A stretch of DNA of 64,000 nt, taken from Chondrosia reniformis (taxonomy: Eukaryota > Porifera > Demospongiae > Chondrillida > Chondrillidae). The stretch is from NCBI GenBank assembly GCA_947172415.1, contig OX359195.1, positions 3,757,501 to 3,821,500 of the forward strand, written 5' to 3'. Positions 37,287 through 51,200 of this stretch are shown piece by piece (the first letter of the stretch is position 1; the number at the start of each line of letters is the position of its first letter). The notes under the pieces are model-generated. The model saw only the letters and a program-made list of their open reading frames with translations, was not told the DNA's origin and ran no database searches. The translations under genes were made by a program, and so were the position numbers.

Positions 37287-38723
37287 ATATGTACTATTTG
37301 TATGTACTAATTGTGTGAAATTGTTGTATGTATTAGTTATATGTATTAGTTATATGTACTAGTTGTATATACTAGTTGTATGTACTAGTAACTGGTTGTA
37401 TGTAATAGCTGTATGTACTAGTTTTATGTAGTTATATATACTTCTTCCTTGTTCTACTTGTGTGTATTTTTAGTATACTAGTTAAATTTACTACTTGTAG
37501 GTACTAGTTTTATGAACTAGTTGTATGTACTAGTAACTAGATGTTTGTACTAATTGTATGTTCTAGTTGTATGTACTGGTTGTGTGTAATTGTTGTATGT
37601 ACTAGTTATATGTACTAGTTCTATGTACTAGCTGTGTGTACTAGTTATATGTACTAGTTGTAGGTACTAGTTGTATGTACTAGTTGTATGTGCTAATATC
37701 TAGTTGTATGTACTAGTTGTAAGAACTAGTTGTAGGTACCTGTTTTATTCACTAGTTGTATGTACTAGTACAAGCTATATTTACTAATTATAGGTATTAG
37801 TTGTATGTTCTAATTGTTTGAACTATGTACTAATGTTATGTAACTAGTTATATGAACTAGTTTTAAGTACTAGTTCTGTGTACTAATTGTATGGATTAGT
37901 TTTATGTACTAATTGTATGTACAACTTGCATGTTCTAGTTGAATGTACTACTAGTATGTACATGTTGTGCGTACTAGTTCAATGTATTAGTTGTATGTAC
38001 TTGTTACTTGTTGATAGTAGTAGTTGTATGTACTAGTGTTTTGTACGCGTTCCAGTTATATGTACTGGTTGTAGGTACTAGTTGTATGTACTTGTTGTAT
38101 ATAGCAGGTATATGAACTATTTATATGTACCACTTGTATGTGCTAGGTTTATGTACTAGTTATTTATACTAATTGTATGTACTAGTTGTTGTACTAGTTG
38201 TATGTTCTAGTTATATTTATTAGTTTTAAGTACAATTCTTATGTCCTATTTGTATGTACTAGATGTATGTACTAGTTAATAGTTGGATAGTCTAGTTGTG
38301 TGTACTAGTTGTATGTACTATTTGTATGTAATAATTGTATGTAATAGGTGTATGTAGTAGTGGTATATTCTAATTGTTTGAACTAGTTCTACGTCATAAT
38401 TGTATGTACTAGTTATGTACTTGTTATATGAACTAGTTTTATGTCCTAGATGAATGTATATACTACTTGTATGTACTAGTTGTATGTACTATTTGTATAT
38501 ACTAGTTGTATGTACTAGGTGTATGTACTAGTTATGTGTACTAGCTGTAAGTTCTAGTAGTAATAATACTAGATACTAAGTAGGCATTAGTTGTATGTAC
38601 AAGTACTAGTTATATTAACTAGTTGTAGGTACTAGTTATATGTACTAGTTGAATGTAATAGTTGCATGTACTAATTATATAAAATAGTTGCATGTACCAG
38701 TTGTATGCACTAGTTGTATATCT
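37287..38723 (+). repeat. Satellite B, 13-bp minisatellite (block 2)
   Basis: Same GTACTAGTTGTAT family, more degenerate and with more indels than block 1. It runs from ATATGTACTATTTG to TTGTATATCT, where the SINE-like tail begins. Confidence 0.92.
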
Positions 38724-38940
38724 GAATTTTGAATTGAATTGAATTATTAGACTGGAACTCCACGTAGTCCAGTGGACAACTTTTCAGGGAGGCCAGTACC
38801 AGTACATACAACATATATATAAACCCCCATACAGTAAATCAGTCATTAAATTGGTCAGCAATCTGTTCGATCAGTGGGCAGTGTTTGTTGTCAAGGGGTG
38901 CTTGTCAATAAAAATCACTGAAAATCTGCTGCCATGGCCT

Positions 38941-38951
38941 GGGCTAGAACT
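38941..38951 (-). promoter_or_regulatory. B-box-like element of the SINE
   Basis: AGTTCTAGCCC against the consensus GGTTCRANNCC, with two departures (first G to A, R to T). Confidence 0.45.
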
Positions 38952-38993
38952 ATGGACATCCCATAATCACTGGATCTTGAATCTTGTGTCTTT

Positions 38994-39004
38994 GCTCTAG
39001 ACCA
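38994..39004 (-). promoter_or_regulatory. A-box-like element of the SINE
   Basis: TGGTCTAGAGC agrees with TRGYNNARNNG except at the last base. It lies 12 bp from the element's 5' end. Confidence 0.5.
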
Positions 39005-39015
39005 TAAGCACCCCC

Positions 39016-40331
39016 ATGTACTAGTAGTATTAACTAGTGGTATGTACTAGAACTGGTAATATTTACTAACTGTAGCCACTAGTTGTATGAACTAGTTGTA
39101 TGTACTTACACTGGTTATAGTTACTTGTTGTAGGTACTAGTTGTAGGTAATAGTTGAATGTAATATTTGTATGAACTAGTTGTACAATTTATATTTACTA
39201 GTTGTATGTATTAGGTGTATGTACTATTTATATACTAGTTATATGTGTATGTACTAGTTATATGTAGTAGTTGGGTACTAGTTATAGGTACTAGTTGTGT
39301 ACCATTTGTATGTACTAGTTGTATGTTCTAGGTGTATGACTAGTAGTATGTTCTAGTACAAGATATATTTAATAGTTATATTTACTAGTTGTATATACCA
39401 GTACAAGTTATATTTATTAGTTATATTTACTAGTTATATTTACTAGTTGTTGGTACTGGTTTCATGTACTAGTTGTATGTATTAGTTGTGGTACTATTTG
39501 TACTAGCTATATGTGTATATACTAGTTATATGTAGTAGTTGTTTGAACTAGTTATATGTTCTAGTTGTATGTACTATTTGTATATACTAGTATTTTTACT
39601 ACTTGTAGGTGCTAGTACTGGTTATACTAGGTACTAGGTAGGTGCTAGTTGTATGTATTAGCACTAGTTGTATGTACTACTTGTATGGAATAGTTATGTA
39701 CTTGTTGTATGTACTAGTTGTAGTTTAATGTGCGTACTATTTATATGTACTGATTATATGTGTATGTACTAGGTATATGTAATAGTTGTATGTACTAGTT
39801 GTATGTACTAGTTATATGTACTAGTTGTATGTACTAGTTGTGTGTACTAGTTGTGTCTACTACTTGTATGTAGTAGTTGTATGTACTAGTTGTATGTAGT
39901 AGTTGTATGTACTAGTTGTATGTACTAGTTGTATTTACTAGTTGTATGTACTAGTTGTATGTAGTAGTTGTATGTACTAGTTGTATGTACTAGTTGTATG
40001 TACTAGTTGTATATACTAGTTGTGCATACTAGTTGTGTCTACTACTTGTATGTACTAGTTTTATGTACTAGTTGTGTGTACTAGTTGTATTTACTAGTTG
40101 TATGCACTAGTTGTATGTATTAGATGTATGTACTTTTTATGTAATAGTTATATATAGTTGTTGTTTGTACTAGTTATATGTACTATAGTTGTATGAACTA
40201 TAATGTATATATGTTCTAGTTGTATGTGCTAGATACTAGTTGTATGTATATACTAGTTGTATGTACTAGTTGAATTTACTATTTGTATTCACTAGTTCTA
40301 TGTAGTAGTTGTATGTACTAGTTGTATGTAC
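39016..40331 (+). repeat. Satellite B, 13-bp minisatellite (block 3)
   Basis: Degenerate at first, with frequent TATATTTACTAG variants. Between about 39,780 and 40,070 it becomes highly regular, with long runs of exact 13-bp units and occasional GTAGTAGTTGTAT. That is the most homogeneous stretch of the family here. Confidence 0.93.
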
Positions 40332-40592
40332 AAACGATTAGAAACGATTAGCACACATGATTTCAGAAAAGAAGAAGCAACCATACGCAACTACAATCTA
40401 CTGGATGAGATGTATGCTCAATTTGTCACTACTGCGATCTGCCGTGACATACCTAAGGGGATCCAGACACTAATCCAAAAAGCTAAGTGTACCAGACATC
40501 ATAGAGGTAACAAATTCTGGGACATAAACTTATCCAACTATAAATCTATTATCTATATAGAGTCATATTATTGTATAATTATCGTATTATAA
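40326..40592 (+). CDS. Doubtful 88-codon reading frame in the insert
   Basis: The frame starts in the last satellite B unit (ATG 40,326) and reads through most of the insert to a stop at 40,590. Its composition is ordinary up to about residue 70 (basic and acidic residues, MYAQF and CRDIPKG motifs), then becomes Ile/Tyr-rich from AT-rich DNA. I recognise no domain. It might be a decayed fragment of a mobile-element or host protein; a chance frame is equally possible. No promoter or splice evidence. Confidence 0.15.
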   Translation: MYKRLETISTHDFRKEEATIRNYNLLDEMYAQFVTTAICRDIPKGIQTLIQKAKCTRHHRGNKFWDINLSNYKSIIYIESYYCIIIVL

Positions 40593-40602
40593 TAAAATGG
40601 TT
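40332..40602 (+). other. Unrecognised 0.27-kb insert in satellite B
   Basis: Non-repeat sequence beginning with a direct repeat AAACGATTAG AAACGATTAG and ending AATAAAATGG, which contains an AATAAA polyadenylation-like hexamer. It may be a 3' fragment of a retroelement or a retrocopy; no terminal repeats are visible. Confidence 0.5.
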
Positions 40603-40733
40603 AACTAGTTGTATGTAATAGTTGTGTGTACTAGTAGTAGTACTATATAGTTGTGTGTACTAGTTGTATGTCCTAGTTGTAGTACTAGTTGTAGTACTAG
40701 TTGTATGTACTAGTTGTATGTAGTAGTTGTGTA
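40603..40733 (+). repeat. Satellite B, last short block
   Basis: About ten units including shortened GTAGTACTAGTT variants, ending at TAGTTGTGTAG where satellite C starts. Confidence 0.9.
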
Positions 40734-42200
40734 GCCAAACCTGAATTTAAGGGTCCCCGAAGTTTTAAAACTTATTTCCGAGTAAAAATGGCCACCAATT
40801 TCCAAACTTTGGGCTATGAAGCCGTACAGAAGACTTTACCAATGGTAAAAATGGCCGCCGTACTCGATTAAAGGTCCCAGAAGCTCTACGACCTGTCTGT
40901 AAATAAAAATGGCCGCCATTTGTAAAAGTTTGGTCTATGCAGCTCTAACAAAGACTCTTCCGAGGGTAAAAATAAATGACATACCCAATTTAAGGGTCCC
41001 TGGAGCTCTACGACCTATCTCCAAGTTAAAAATGGCCGTCGATTTCGAAAATATTGGCATGAAGCCATACCAAAGACCGTTCCTAGGATAAAAATGGCCG
41101 CCGAACACGATTTAAGGGTCCCAATGCTCTACTACCTATCCACATATTAAAAATGGCTGCCAATTTCGAAAATATGGGGCATGAAGTCATATCGAAGACC
41201 GTTCCTAGGATAAAAATAGCCACCAAACGTGATTTAAGGGTCTCCGAAGCTCTACCACCTATCTATGAGTAAAAAATGGCCACCGATTTTGAAAATATGG
41301 GCTATGAAGCCGTACCGAAGACCATTTCAAGGATAAAAATGGCCGCCAAACCAGATTAAAGGGTCCCTGAGACTCTACGACCTATCTCGGAGTTAAAAAT
41401 AGCTGCTGAAATTGAAAGTATGGGCTATGAAGCTGTACCAGTCCGTTCCTAGGATAAAAATGGCCACCAAAATCGATTAAAGGGTCTCCAAAGCTTTACG
41501 AACTGTCCCCAAGTTAAAAATGGCCGCTGATTTCGAACATATGAGCTCTGAAGCCGTATTGAAGACCGTTCATAGGATAAAATGGCCGCTGAATCCGTTT
41601 AAAGGGTCCCTGAAGCTCTACTACCTATCTCCGTGTTAAAAATGGCCACCAATTTCTAAAATATGGGCTATGAAGCCGTACCGAAGTCCATTTCTAGGAT
41701 AAAAATGGCCCCTGAATACGAATAAAGAGTCCCCAAAGATCTAAGACCTATACGTGAATTAAAAATTGCCGCCTATTTCGAAAATATGGGCTATGAAGCC
41801 GCACTGAAGATAGTTTCTAGGATAAAAATGGCCGCCGAATACAAATAAAAGGTCCCCGAAGATCTAAGACCTATCACCGAGTTAAAAATGGCCGCCTATT
41901 TCGAAAATATGGGCTATCAAGCCGTCCCGAAGACCGTTTCTAGGATAAAAATGGCCGCAGAATACAAATAAAAGGTCCCCGAAGATCTAAGACCTATCAC
42001 CGAGTTAAAAATGGCGGCCTATTTCTAAAATATGGGCTATGAAGCCGTACCGAAGATAGTTTCTAGGATAAAAATGTCCGCCGAATATGAATAAAAGGTC
42101 CGCGAATCTCTACGACCTATCACCGAGTTAAAAATGTCCGCCGATTTCGAAAATATGGGTTATAAAGCCGTACCGAAGACCGTTTCTAGGATAAAATGGC
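40734..42200 (+). repeat. Diverged edge of satellite C
   Basis: The first dozen or so 123-bp monomers carry many private substitutions and indels (for example GGCATGAAGCC, TGAGCTCTGAAGCC, CCTATACGTGAATT). Monomers further right become far more uniform. This is the expected pattern at an array border, where unequal exchange homogenises less efficiently. Confidence 0.85.
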
Positions 42201-45200
42201 CGCCTTAACCGATTAAAGGGTCCCCGAAGCTCTACGACCTATCCCCGAGTTAAATATGGCTGCCGATTTCGAAAATATGGGCTATGAAGCCGTACCGAAG
42301 ACCGTTTCTTGGATAAAAATGGCCGCTGAATCCGATTAAAGGGTCCCTGAAGCTCTACGACCTCTCACCGAGATAAAAATGGCCGCCTATTTCGAAAATA
42401 TGGGCTATGAAGCCGTAACGAAGACCATTTCTAGGATAAAAATGGCCGCCGAATCCGATTAAAGGGTCCCTGAAGCTCTACGACCTCTCACCGAGATAAA
42501 AATGGCCGCTGATTTCGAAAATATGGGCTATGAAGCCGTACCGAAGACCGTTTCTAGGATAAAAATGGCCGCTGAATCCGATTAAAGGGTACCCGAAGCC
42601 CTACGACCTATCACCGAGATAAAAATGGCCGCCGATTTCGAAAATATGGGCTATGAAGCCGTAACGAAGACCATTTCTAGGATAAAAATGGCCGCCGAAT
42701 CCAATTAAAGGGTCCCTGAAGCTGTACGACCTCTCACCGAGATAAAAATGGCCGCCGATTTCGAAAATATGGGCTATGAAGCCGTACCGAAGAATGTTTC
42801 TAGGATAAAAATGGCCGCTGAATCCGATTAAAGGGTACCCGAAGCCCTACGACCTATCACCGAGATAAAAATGGCCGCCGATTTCGAAAATATGAGCTAT
42901 GAAGCCATACCGAAGTCCATTTCTAGGATAAAAATGGCCGCTCAATCCGATTTAAGGGTCCCCAAAGCTCTGCGACCTATCCCCGACTTAAAAATGGCCG
43001 CTGATTTCGAAAATATGGGCTATGAAGTTGTAACGAAGACCGTTTCTAGGATAAAAATGGCCGCCTAATCCGATTAAACGGTCCCCGAAGCTCTACGACC
43101 TATCCCTGAGTTAAAAATGGCCGCCAATTTCGAAAATATGTGCTATGAAGCCCGAACGAAGACCATTTCTAGGATAAAAATGGCCGCCGAATCCGATTAA
43201 AGGGTCCCTGAAGCTCTACGACCTAACACCGAGATAAAAATGGCCGCCGATTTCGAAAATATGGTCTATGAAGCCGTACCAAAAACCGTTTCTAGGATAA
43301 AATGGCCGCCGAATCCGATTAAAGGGTCCCCGAAACTCTAATACCTATCACCGAAATAAAAATTGCCGCCGAACACAAATAAAGGGTCCTCGAAGATCGA
43401 AGACCTATCCCCGAGTTAAAAATGGCAGCCGATTTCGAAAATATGGACTATGAAGCCGTAACGAAGACCGTTTCTAAGATAAAAATGGCGCCGAATCTGA
43501 TTAAAGGGTCCCCGAAACTCTACGATCTATCCCCGAGTTAAAAAAGGCCACCGATTTCGAAAATATGGGCTGTGAAGCCGTACCGAAGACCGTTTCTAGG
43601 ATAAAAATTGCCGCTGAATCCGAATAAAGGGTCCCGAAGCTCTACGACCTATCCCCAAGTTAAATATGGCCGCTGATTTCGAAAATATGGGCTATGAAGC
43701 CGTAACGAAGACCATTTCTAGGATAAAAATGGCAGCTGAATCCGATTAAAGGGTCCCCGAAGCTCCACGACCTATCCCCGAGTTAAATATGGCCGCTGAT
43801 TTCGAAAATATGGGCTATGAAGCCGTAACGAAGACCATTTCTAGGATAAAAATGGCAGCTGAATCCGATTAAAGGGTCCCCGAAGCTCCACGACCTATCC
43901 CCGACTTAAAAATGGCCGCTGATTTCAAAAATATGGGCTATGAAGTTATAACCAAGACCGTTTCTAGGATAAAAATGGCCGCCTAATCCGATTAAAGGGT
44001 CCCCGAAGCTCTACGACCTATCCCTGAGTCAAAAATGGCCGCCGATTTCGAAAATATGGGCTATGAAGCCGTACCGAAAACCGTTTCTAGGATAAAATGG
44101 CTGCCTTAACCGATTAAAGGGTCCCCGAAGCTCTACTACCTATCCCCGAGTTAAATATGGCCGCCGATTTCGAAAATATGGGCTATGAAGCCGTACCGAA
44201 AACCGTTTCTAGGATAAAATGGCTGCCTTAACCGATTAAAGGGTCCCCGAAGCTCTACTACCTATCCCCGAGTTAAATATGGCCGCCGATTTCGAAAATA
44301 TGGGCTATGAAGCCGTACCGAAGACCATTTCTAGGATAAAAATGGCCGCCTAATCCGATTAAAGGGTCCCCGAAGCTCTACGACCTATCCCTGAGTTAAA
44401 AATGGCCGCCGATTTCGAAAATATTGGCTATGAAGCCGTACCGAAGACCGTTTCTTGGATAAAAATGGCCGCTCAATCCGATTTAAGGGTCCCCAAAGCT
44501 CTGCGACCTATCCCCGACTTAAAAATGGCCGCTGATTTCGAAAATATTGGCTATGAAGTTGTAACGAAGACCGTTTCTAGGATAAAAATGGCCGCCTAAT
44601 CCGATTAAACGGTCCCCGAAGCTCTACGACCTATCCCTGAGTTAAAAATGGCCGCTAATTTCGAAAATATGTGCTATGAAGCCCGAACGAAGACCATTTC
44701 TAGGATAAAAATGGCCGCCGAATCCGATTAAAGGGTCCCTGAAGCTCTACGACCTAACACCGAGATAAAAATGGCCGCCGATTTCGAAAATATGGGCTAT
44801 GAAGCCGTACCAAAAACCGTTTCTAGGATAAAATGGCCGCCGAATCCGATTAAAGGGTCCCCGAAACTCTAATACCTATCACCGAGATAAAAATTGCCGC
44901 CGAACACAAATAAAGGGTCCTCGAAGATCGAAGACCTATCCCCGAGTTAAAAATGGCAGCCGATTTCGAAAATATGGACTATGAAGCCGTAACGAAGACC
45001 GTTTCTAAGATAAAAATGGCGCCGAATCCGATTAGAGGGTCCCCGAAACTCTACGATCTATCCCCGAGTTAAAAAAGGCCACAGATTTCGAAAATATGGG
45101 CTGTGAAGCCGTACCGAAGACCGTTTCTAGGATAAAAATTGCCGCTGAATCCGAATAAAGGGTCCCGAAGCTCTACAACCTATCAACAAGATAAAAATGG

Positions 45201-48200
45201 CCGCCGATTTCGAAAATATGGGCTATCAAGCCCTAACGAAGACCATTTCTAGGATAAAATGGCCGCCGAATCCGATTAAAGGGTCCCTGAAGCTCTACGA
45301 CCTAACACCGAGTTAAAAATGGCCGCCAATTTCGAAAATATGGGCTATGAAGCCGTTCCGAAAACCGTTTCTAGGATAAAATGGCCGGCGAATCCGATTA
45401 AAGGGTCCCCGAAACTCTAATACCTATCATCGAGATAAAAATTGCCGCCGAATACAAATAAAGGGTCCTCGAAGATCGAAGACCTATCCCCGAGTTAAAA
45501 ATGGCAGCCGATTTCGAAAATATCGACTATGAAGCCGTAACGAAGACCGTTTCTAGGATAAAAATGGCCGCCGAATCCGATTAAAGGGTCCCCGAAACAC
45601 TACGATCTATCCCCGAGTTAAAAAAGACCAACGATTTCGAAAATATGGGCTGTGAAGCCGTACCGAAGACCGTTTCTAGGATAAAAATTGCCGCTGAATC
45701 CGAATAAAGGGTCCCGAAGCTCTACGACCTATCAATAAGATAAAAATGGTCGCCGATTTCGAAAATAAGGGCTATGAAGTTGTAACAAAGACCATTTCTA
45801 GGATAAAAATGGCCGTCTAATCCGATTAAAGGGTCCCCGAAGCTCTACGACCTATCCCCGAGTTAAATATGGCCGCTGATTTCGAAAATATGGGCTATGA
45901 AGCCGTAACGAAGACCATTTCTAGGATAAAAATGGCAACTGAATCCGATTAAAGGGTCCCCGAAGCTCCACGACCTATCCCCGAGTTAAATATGGCCGCT
46001 GATTTCGAAAATATGGGCTATGAAGCCGTAACGAAGACCATTTCTAGGATAAAAATGGCAGCTGAATCCGATTAAAGGGTCCCCGAAGCTCCACGACCTA
46101 TCCCCGAGTTAAATATGGCCGCTGATTTCGAAAATATGGGCTATGAAGCCGTAACGAAGACCATTTCTAGGATAAAAATGGCAGCTGAATCCGATTAAAG
46201 GGTCCCCGAAGCTCCATGACCTATCCCCGACTTAAAAATGGCCGCTGATTTCAAAAATATGGGCTATGAAGTTTTAACCAAGACCGTTTCTAGGATAAAA
46301 ATGGCCGCCTAATCCGATTAAAGGGTCCCCGAAGCTCTACGACCTATCCCTGAGTTAAAAATGGCCGCCGATTTCGAAAATATGGGTTATGAAGCCGTAC
46401 CGAAAACCGTTTCTAGGATAAAATGGCTGCCTTAACCGATTAAAGGGTCCCCGAAGCTCTACGACCTATCCCTGAGTTAAAAATGGCCGCCGATTTCGAA
46501 AATATGGGTTATGAAGCCGTACCGAAAACCGTTTCTAGGATAAAATGGCTGCCTTAACCGATTAAAGGGTCCCCGAAGCTCTACGACCTATCCCTGAGTT
46601 AAAAATGGCCGCCGATTTCGAAAATATGGGTTATGAAGCCGTACCGAAAACCGTTTCTAGGATAAAATGGCTGCCTTAACCGATTAAAGGGTCCCCGAAG
46701 CTCTACGACCTATCCCCGAGTTAAATATGGCCGCCGATTTCGAAAATATGGGCTATGAAGCCGTACCGAAAACCGTTTCTAGGATAAAATGGCTGCCTTA
46801 ACCGATTAAAGGGTCCCCGAAGCTCTACTACCTATCCCCGAGTTAAATATGGCCGCCGATTTCGAAAATATGGGCTATGAAGCCGTACCGAAGACCATTT
46901 CTAGGATAAAAATGGCCGCCTAATCCGATTAAAGGGTCCCCGAAGCTCTACGACCTATCCCCGAGTTAAAAATGGCCGCCGATTTCGAAAATATGGGTTA
47001 TGAAGCCGTACCGAAAACCGTTTCTAGGATAAAATGGCTGCCTTAACCGATTAAAGGGTCCCCGAAGCTCTACGACCTATCCCTGAGTTAAAAATGGCCG
47101 CCGATTTCGAAAATATGGGTTATGAAGCCGTACCGAAAACCGTTTCTAGGATAAAATGGCTGCCTTAACCGATTAAAGGGTCCCCGAAGCTCTACTACCT
47201 ATCCCCGAGTTAAATATGGCCGCCGATTTCGAAAATATGGGCTATGAAGCCGTACCGAAAACCGTTACTAGGATAAAATGGCTGCCTTAACCGATTAAAG
47301 GGTCCCCGAAGCTCTACTACCTATCCCCGAGTTAAATATGGCCGCCGATTTCGAAAATATGGGCTATGAAGCCGTACCGAAAACCTTTTCTAGGATAAAA
47401 ATGGCCGCCTAATCCGATTAAAGGGTCCCCGAAGCTCTACGACCTATCCCTGAGTTAAAAATGGCCGCCGATTTCGAAAATATGGGCTATGAAGCCGTAC
47501 CGAAGACCGTTTCTTGGATAAAAATGGCCGCTCAATCCGATTTAAGGGTCCCCAAAGCTCTGCGACCTATCCCCGACTTAAAAATGGCCGCTGATTTCGA
47601 AAATATTGGCTATGAAGCCGTACGGAAGACCGTTTCTAGGATAAAAATGGCCGCTGAATCCGATTAAAGGGTACCCGAAGCCCTACGACCTATCACCGAG
47701 ATAAAAATGGCCGCCGATTTCGAAAATATGGGCTATGAAGCCATGCCGAAGTCCATTTCTAGGATAAAAATGGCCGCTGAATCCGCTTAAAGGGTCCACG
47801 AAGCTCTACGACCTATCCCCGACTTAAAAATGGCCGCTGATTTCGAAAATATGGGCTATAAAGTTGTAACCAAGGCCGTTTCTAGGATAAAAATGGCCGC
47901 CTAATCTGATTAAAGGGTCCCCGAACTCTACGACCTATCCCTGAGTTAAAATGGCCGCCGATTTCGAAAATATGGGCTATGAAGCCGTACCGAAGACAGT
48001 TTCTAAGATAAAAATGGCCGCTCAATCTGATTAAAGTGTCCCCGAAGCTCTACGACCTATCAGCGAGATAAAAATGGCCACCGATTTCGAAAATATGGAC
48101 TATGAAGCCGTACCGAAGTCCATTTGTTGGTTAAAAATAGCCGCTGAATCCGATTAAAGGGTCCCCGAAGCTCCACGACCTATCCCCGACTTAAAAATGG

Positions 48201-51200
48201 CCGCTGATTTCGAAAATATGGGCTATGAAGCCGTGACGAAGACCATTTCTAGGATAAAAATGGCCGACGAATCCAATTATAGGGTCCCTGAAGCTCTATG
48301 ACCTATCACCGAGATAAAATGGCCGCCCATCTCGAAAATATGGACTATGAAGCGTACCGAAGACCGTTTCTAGGATAAAAATGGCCGCTGATTCCGATTA
48401 AAAGGTCCCAGAAGGTTTACGACCTATCGCCGAAATAAAAATGGCCGCCGATTTCGAAAATATGGGCTATGAAGCTGTACCGAAGTCCATTTCTAGGATA
48501 CAATGGCCACTGAACCGGATTAAAGGGTCCCCTAAGCTCTACGACCTATCCCCGACTTAAAAAACGGCCGATGATTTCGAAAATATGGACTATGAAGTTG
48601 TAACGAAGACCGATTATAGGAGAAAAATGGCCGCCGAATCCGAATTAAGGGTCCCCGAAGCTCTACGATCTATCCCCGAGCTAAACATGGCTGCCGATTT
48701 TGAAAATATGGGCTATGAAGCCGTACCGAAGACCGTTTCTAGTATGAAAATGGCCGCAGAATCCGAATAAAGGGTCCCCGAAGCTCTACGACCAATCAAC
48801 AAGATAAAAATGGCCGCCGAAGTCGAAAATATGGGCTATGAAGCCGTACCGAAGACCGTTACTAGGATAAAAATGGCCGCCGAATCCGAATAAAGGGTCC
48901 CTGAAGCTCTACGAACTATCACCGAGTTAAAAATGGCCGCCTATTTCGAAAATGTGGGCTATGAAGGAGTACCGAAGACCGTTTCTAGGATAAAAACGGC
49001 CGCCGAATACAAATAAAGGTTCCCCGAAGATCGAAGACCTATCCCCGAGTTAAAAATGGCCGTCGATTTCGAAAATATTGGCTATGAAGCCGTACCGAAA
49101 ACCGTTTCTAGGATAAAAATGGCCGCCGAATCCGATTAAAGGGTCCCCGAAACTCTACGACCTATCACCTAGATAAAAATTGCCGCCGAATGCAAATAAA
49201 GGGTCCCCGAAGATCGACGACCTATCCCCGAGTTAAAAATGGCCGCTGAATTCGAAAATATGGGCTATGACACCCTAACGAAGACCATTTCTAGGATAAA
49301 AATGGCTGCCGAATCCGATTATAGGGTCCCTTAAGCTCTACGACCTATCACCGAGATAAAATGGCCGCCCATTTCGAAAATATGGGCTTTGAAGCGTACC
49401 GAAGACCGTTTCTAGGATACAATGGCAGCTGAATCCGATTAAAGGGTACCCGAAGCTCTATGATCTATCCCAGAGTTAAAAATGGCCACCGATTTCGAAA
49501 ATATGGGCTATGAAGCCGTACCGAAGACTGTTTCTAGGATGAAAATGGCCGCAGAATCCGAATAAAGGGTCCCCGAAGCTCTACGACCTATCAACAAGAT
49601 AAAAATGGCCGCTGATTTCGAAAATATGGGCTATGACGCCCTAACGAAGACCATTTCTAGGATAAAAATGGCCGCAGAATCCGAATAAAGGGTCCCCGAA
49701 GCTCTACGACCTATCCCCGAGTTAAATATGGCCGCCGATTTCGAAAATATGGGCTATAAAGCCGTAATCAAAACCGTTTCCAGGATAAAATGGCCGCCTA
49801 ATCCGATTAAAGGGTCCCCGAAGCTCGACAAACTATCCCCGAGCTAAAAATGGCCGCCGATTTCCAAAATATTGGCTACGAAGCCGTGACGAAGACCATT
49901 TCTAGGATAAAAATGGCCCCTGAATCCGATTAAAGGGTCCCCGAAGGTCTACGACCTATCACCGTGCTAAAAATGGCCGCCAATTTCCAAAATATGGGCT
50001 ATGAAACCGTAACGAAGACCATTTCTAGGATAAAAATGGCCGCTGAATCAGATCAAAGGGTCCCCGAAGCTCTACGACCTATCACCGAAATAAAAATGAC
50101 CGCCTCTTTCGAAAATGTGGGTTATAAAGCCATATCGAAGACCGTTTCTAGGATAAAAATGGCCGCCTAATCCGATTAAAGGGTCCCCGAAGTTATAGGA
50201 ACTATCCCCGAGCTAAAAATGGCCGCCGATTTCGAAAATATGGGCTACGAAGCCGTGACGAAGACCATTTCTAGGATAAAAATGGCCCCTGAATCCGATT
50301 AAAGGGTCCCCGAAGCTCTACGACCTATCACGGAGATAAAATTGGCCGCCGATTTCGTAAATGTAGGCTATAAAGCTTTACCGAAGACAATTGCTAGGAT
50401 AAAAATGGCCGCCTAATCCGATTAAAGGATCCCCGAAGCTCTACGACCCATCCCCGAGCTAAAAATGGCCGCCGATTTCCTAATTATGGTCTATGAAGCC
50501 GTAAGAAAGACCATTTCTAGGATAAAAATGGCCGCCGAATCCGATTAAAGGTTCCCCGAAGCTCTACAACCTATCACCGAGATAAAATGGCCGCCGATTT
50601 CGAAAATTTGGCTATGAAGCCATACCGAAGACAGTTTCTAGGATAAAAATGGCCGCCTAATCCGATTAAAGGGTCCCGAAACTCTACGACCTATCCCTGA
50701 GTTAAAAATGGCCGCCGATTTAGAAAATATGGACTATGAAGCCGTAACCAAGACCGTTTGTAGGATAAAATTGGCCACCTAATCTGATAAAAAATGGTCC
50801 CCAAAGCTCTACGACCTATCCCCGAGCTAAAAATGGCCGCCGATTTCCAAAATATAGGCTATGAAGCCGTAACTAAGACCATTACTGGGATAAAAATGGC
50901 CGCCTAATCCGATTAAAGGGTCCCCGAAGCTCTACGACCTATCCCCGAGTTAAATATGGCCTCCGAATTCGAAAATATGGGCTATTAAGCCGTAACGAAG
51001 ACTGCTTCTAGGATAAAAATGGCCGCCCAATCCGATGAAAGGGTCCCCGAAGCTTAACGAACTATCCCCGAGCTAAAATGGCCGCTGATTTCCAAAATAT
51101 GGGCTATGAATGCGTTACGAAGGCCATTTCTAGGATAAAAATGGCCGCTGAATCCGATTAAAGGGTCCCCGAAGCTCTACGACCTATCACCGAAATAAAA

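Larger units (their letters stand above)
38724..39015 (-). mobile_element. SINE-like element with tRNA-related head and ATTCA-type tail
   Basis: A 292-bp non-satellite insertion, read on the minus strand. It begins GGGGGTGCTTATGG. An A-box-like TGGTCTAGAGC lies at 39,004-38,994 and a B-box-like AGTTCTAGCCC at 38,951-38,941, 42 bp apart, as in a tRNA gene. A body of about 190 bp follows, and it ends at 38,724 in a simple ATTCA/TTCAA repeat tail. Head, body and short-repeat tail are the layout of a tRNA-derived SINE that relies on LINE enzymes. The T-stem is degenerate. I could not identify a target-site duplication within the repetitive flank. Confidence 0.6.

Noticed and set aside
33961..40733. 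Telomeric repeat
   Set aside because: The 13-bp unit lacks the G-rich strand pattern of telomeres and is far too degenerate.
42871..50170. Short frames starting MAADFEN in satellite C
   Set aside because: Read-through of the 123-bp monomer where the usual TAA is mutated; they end in the next monomer and carry no recognised domain.
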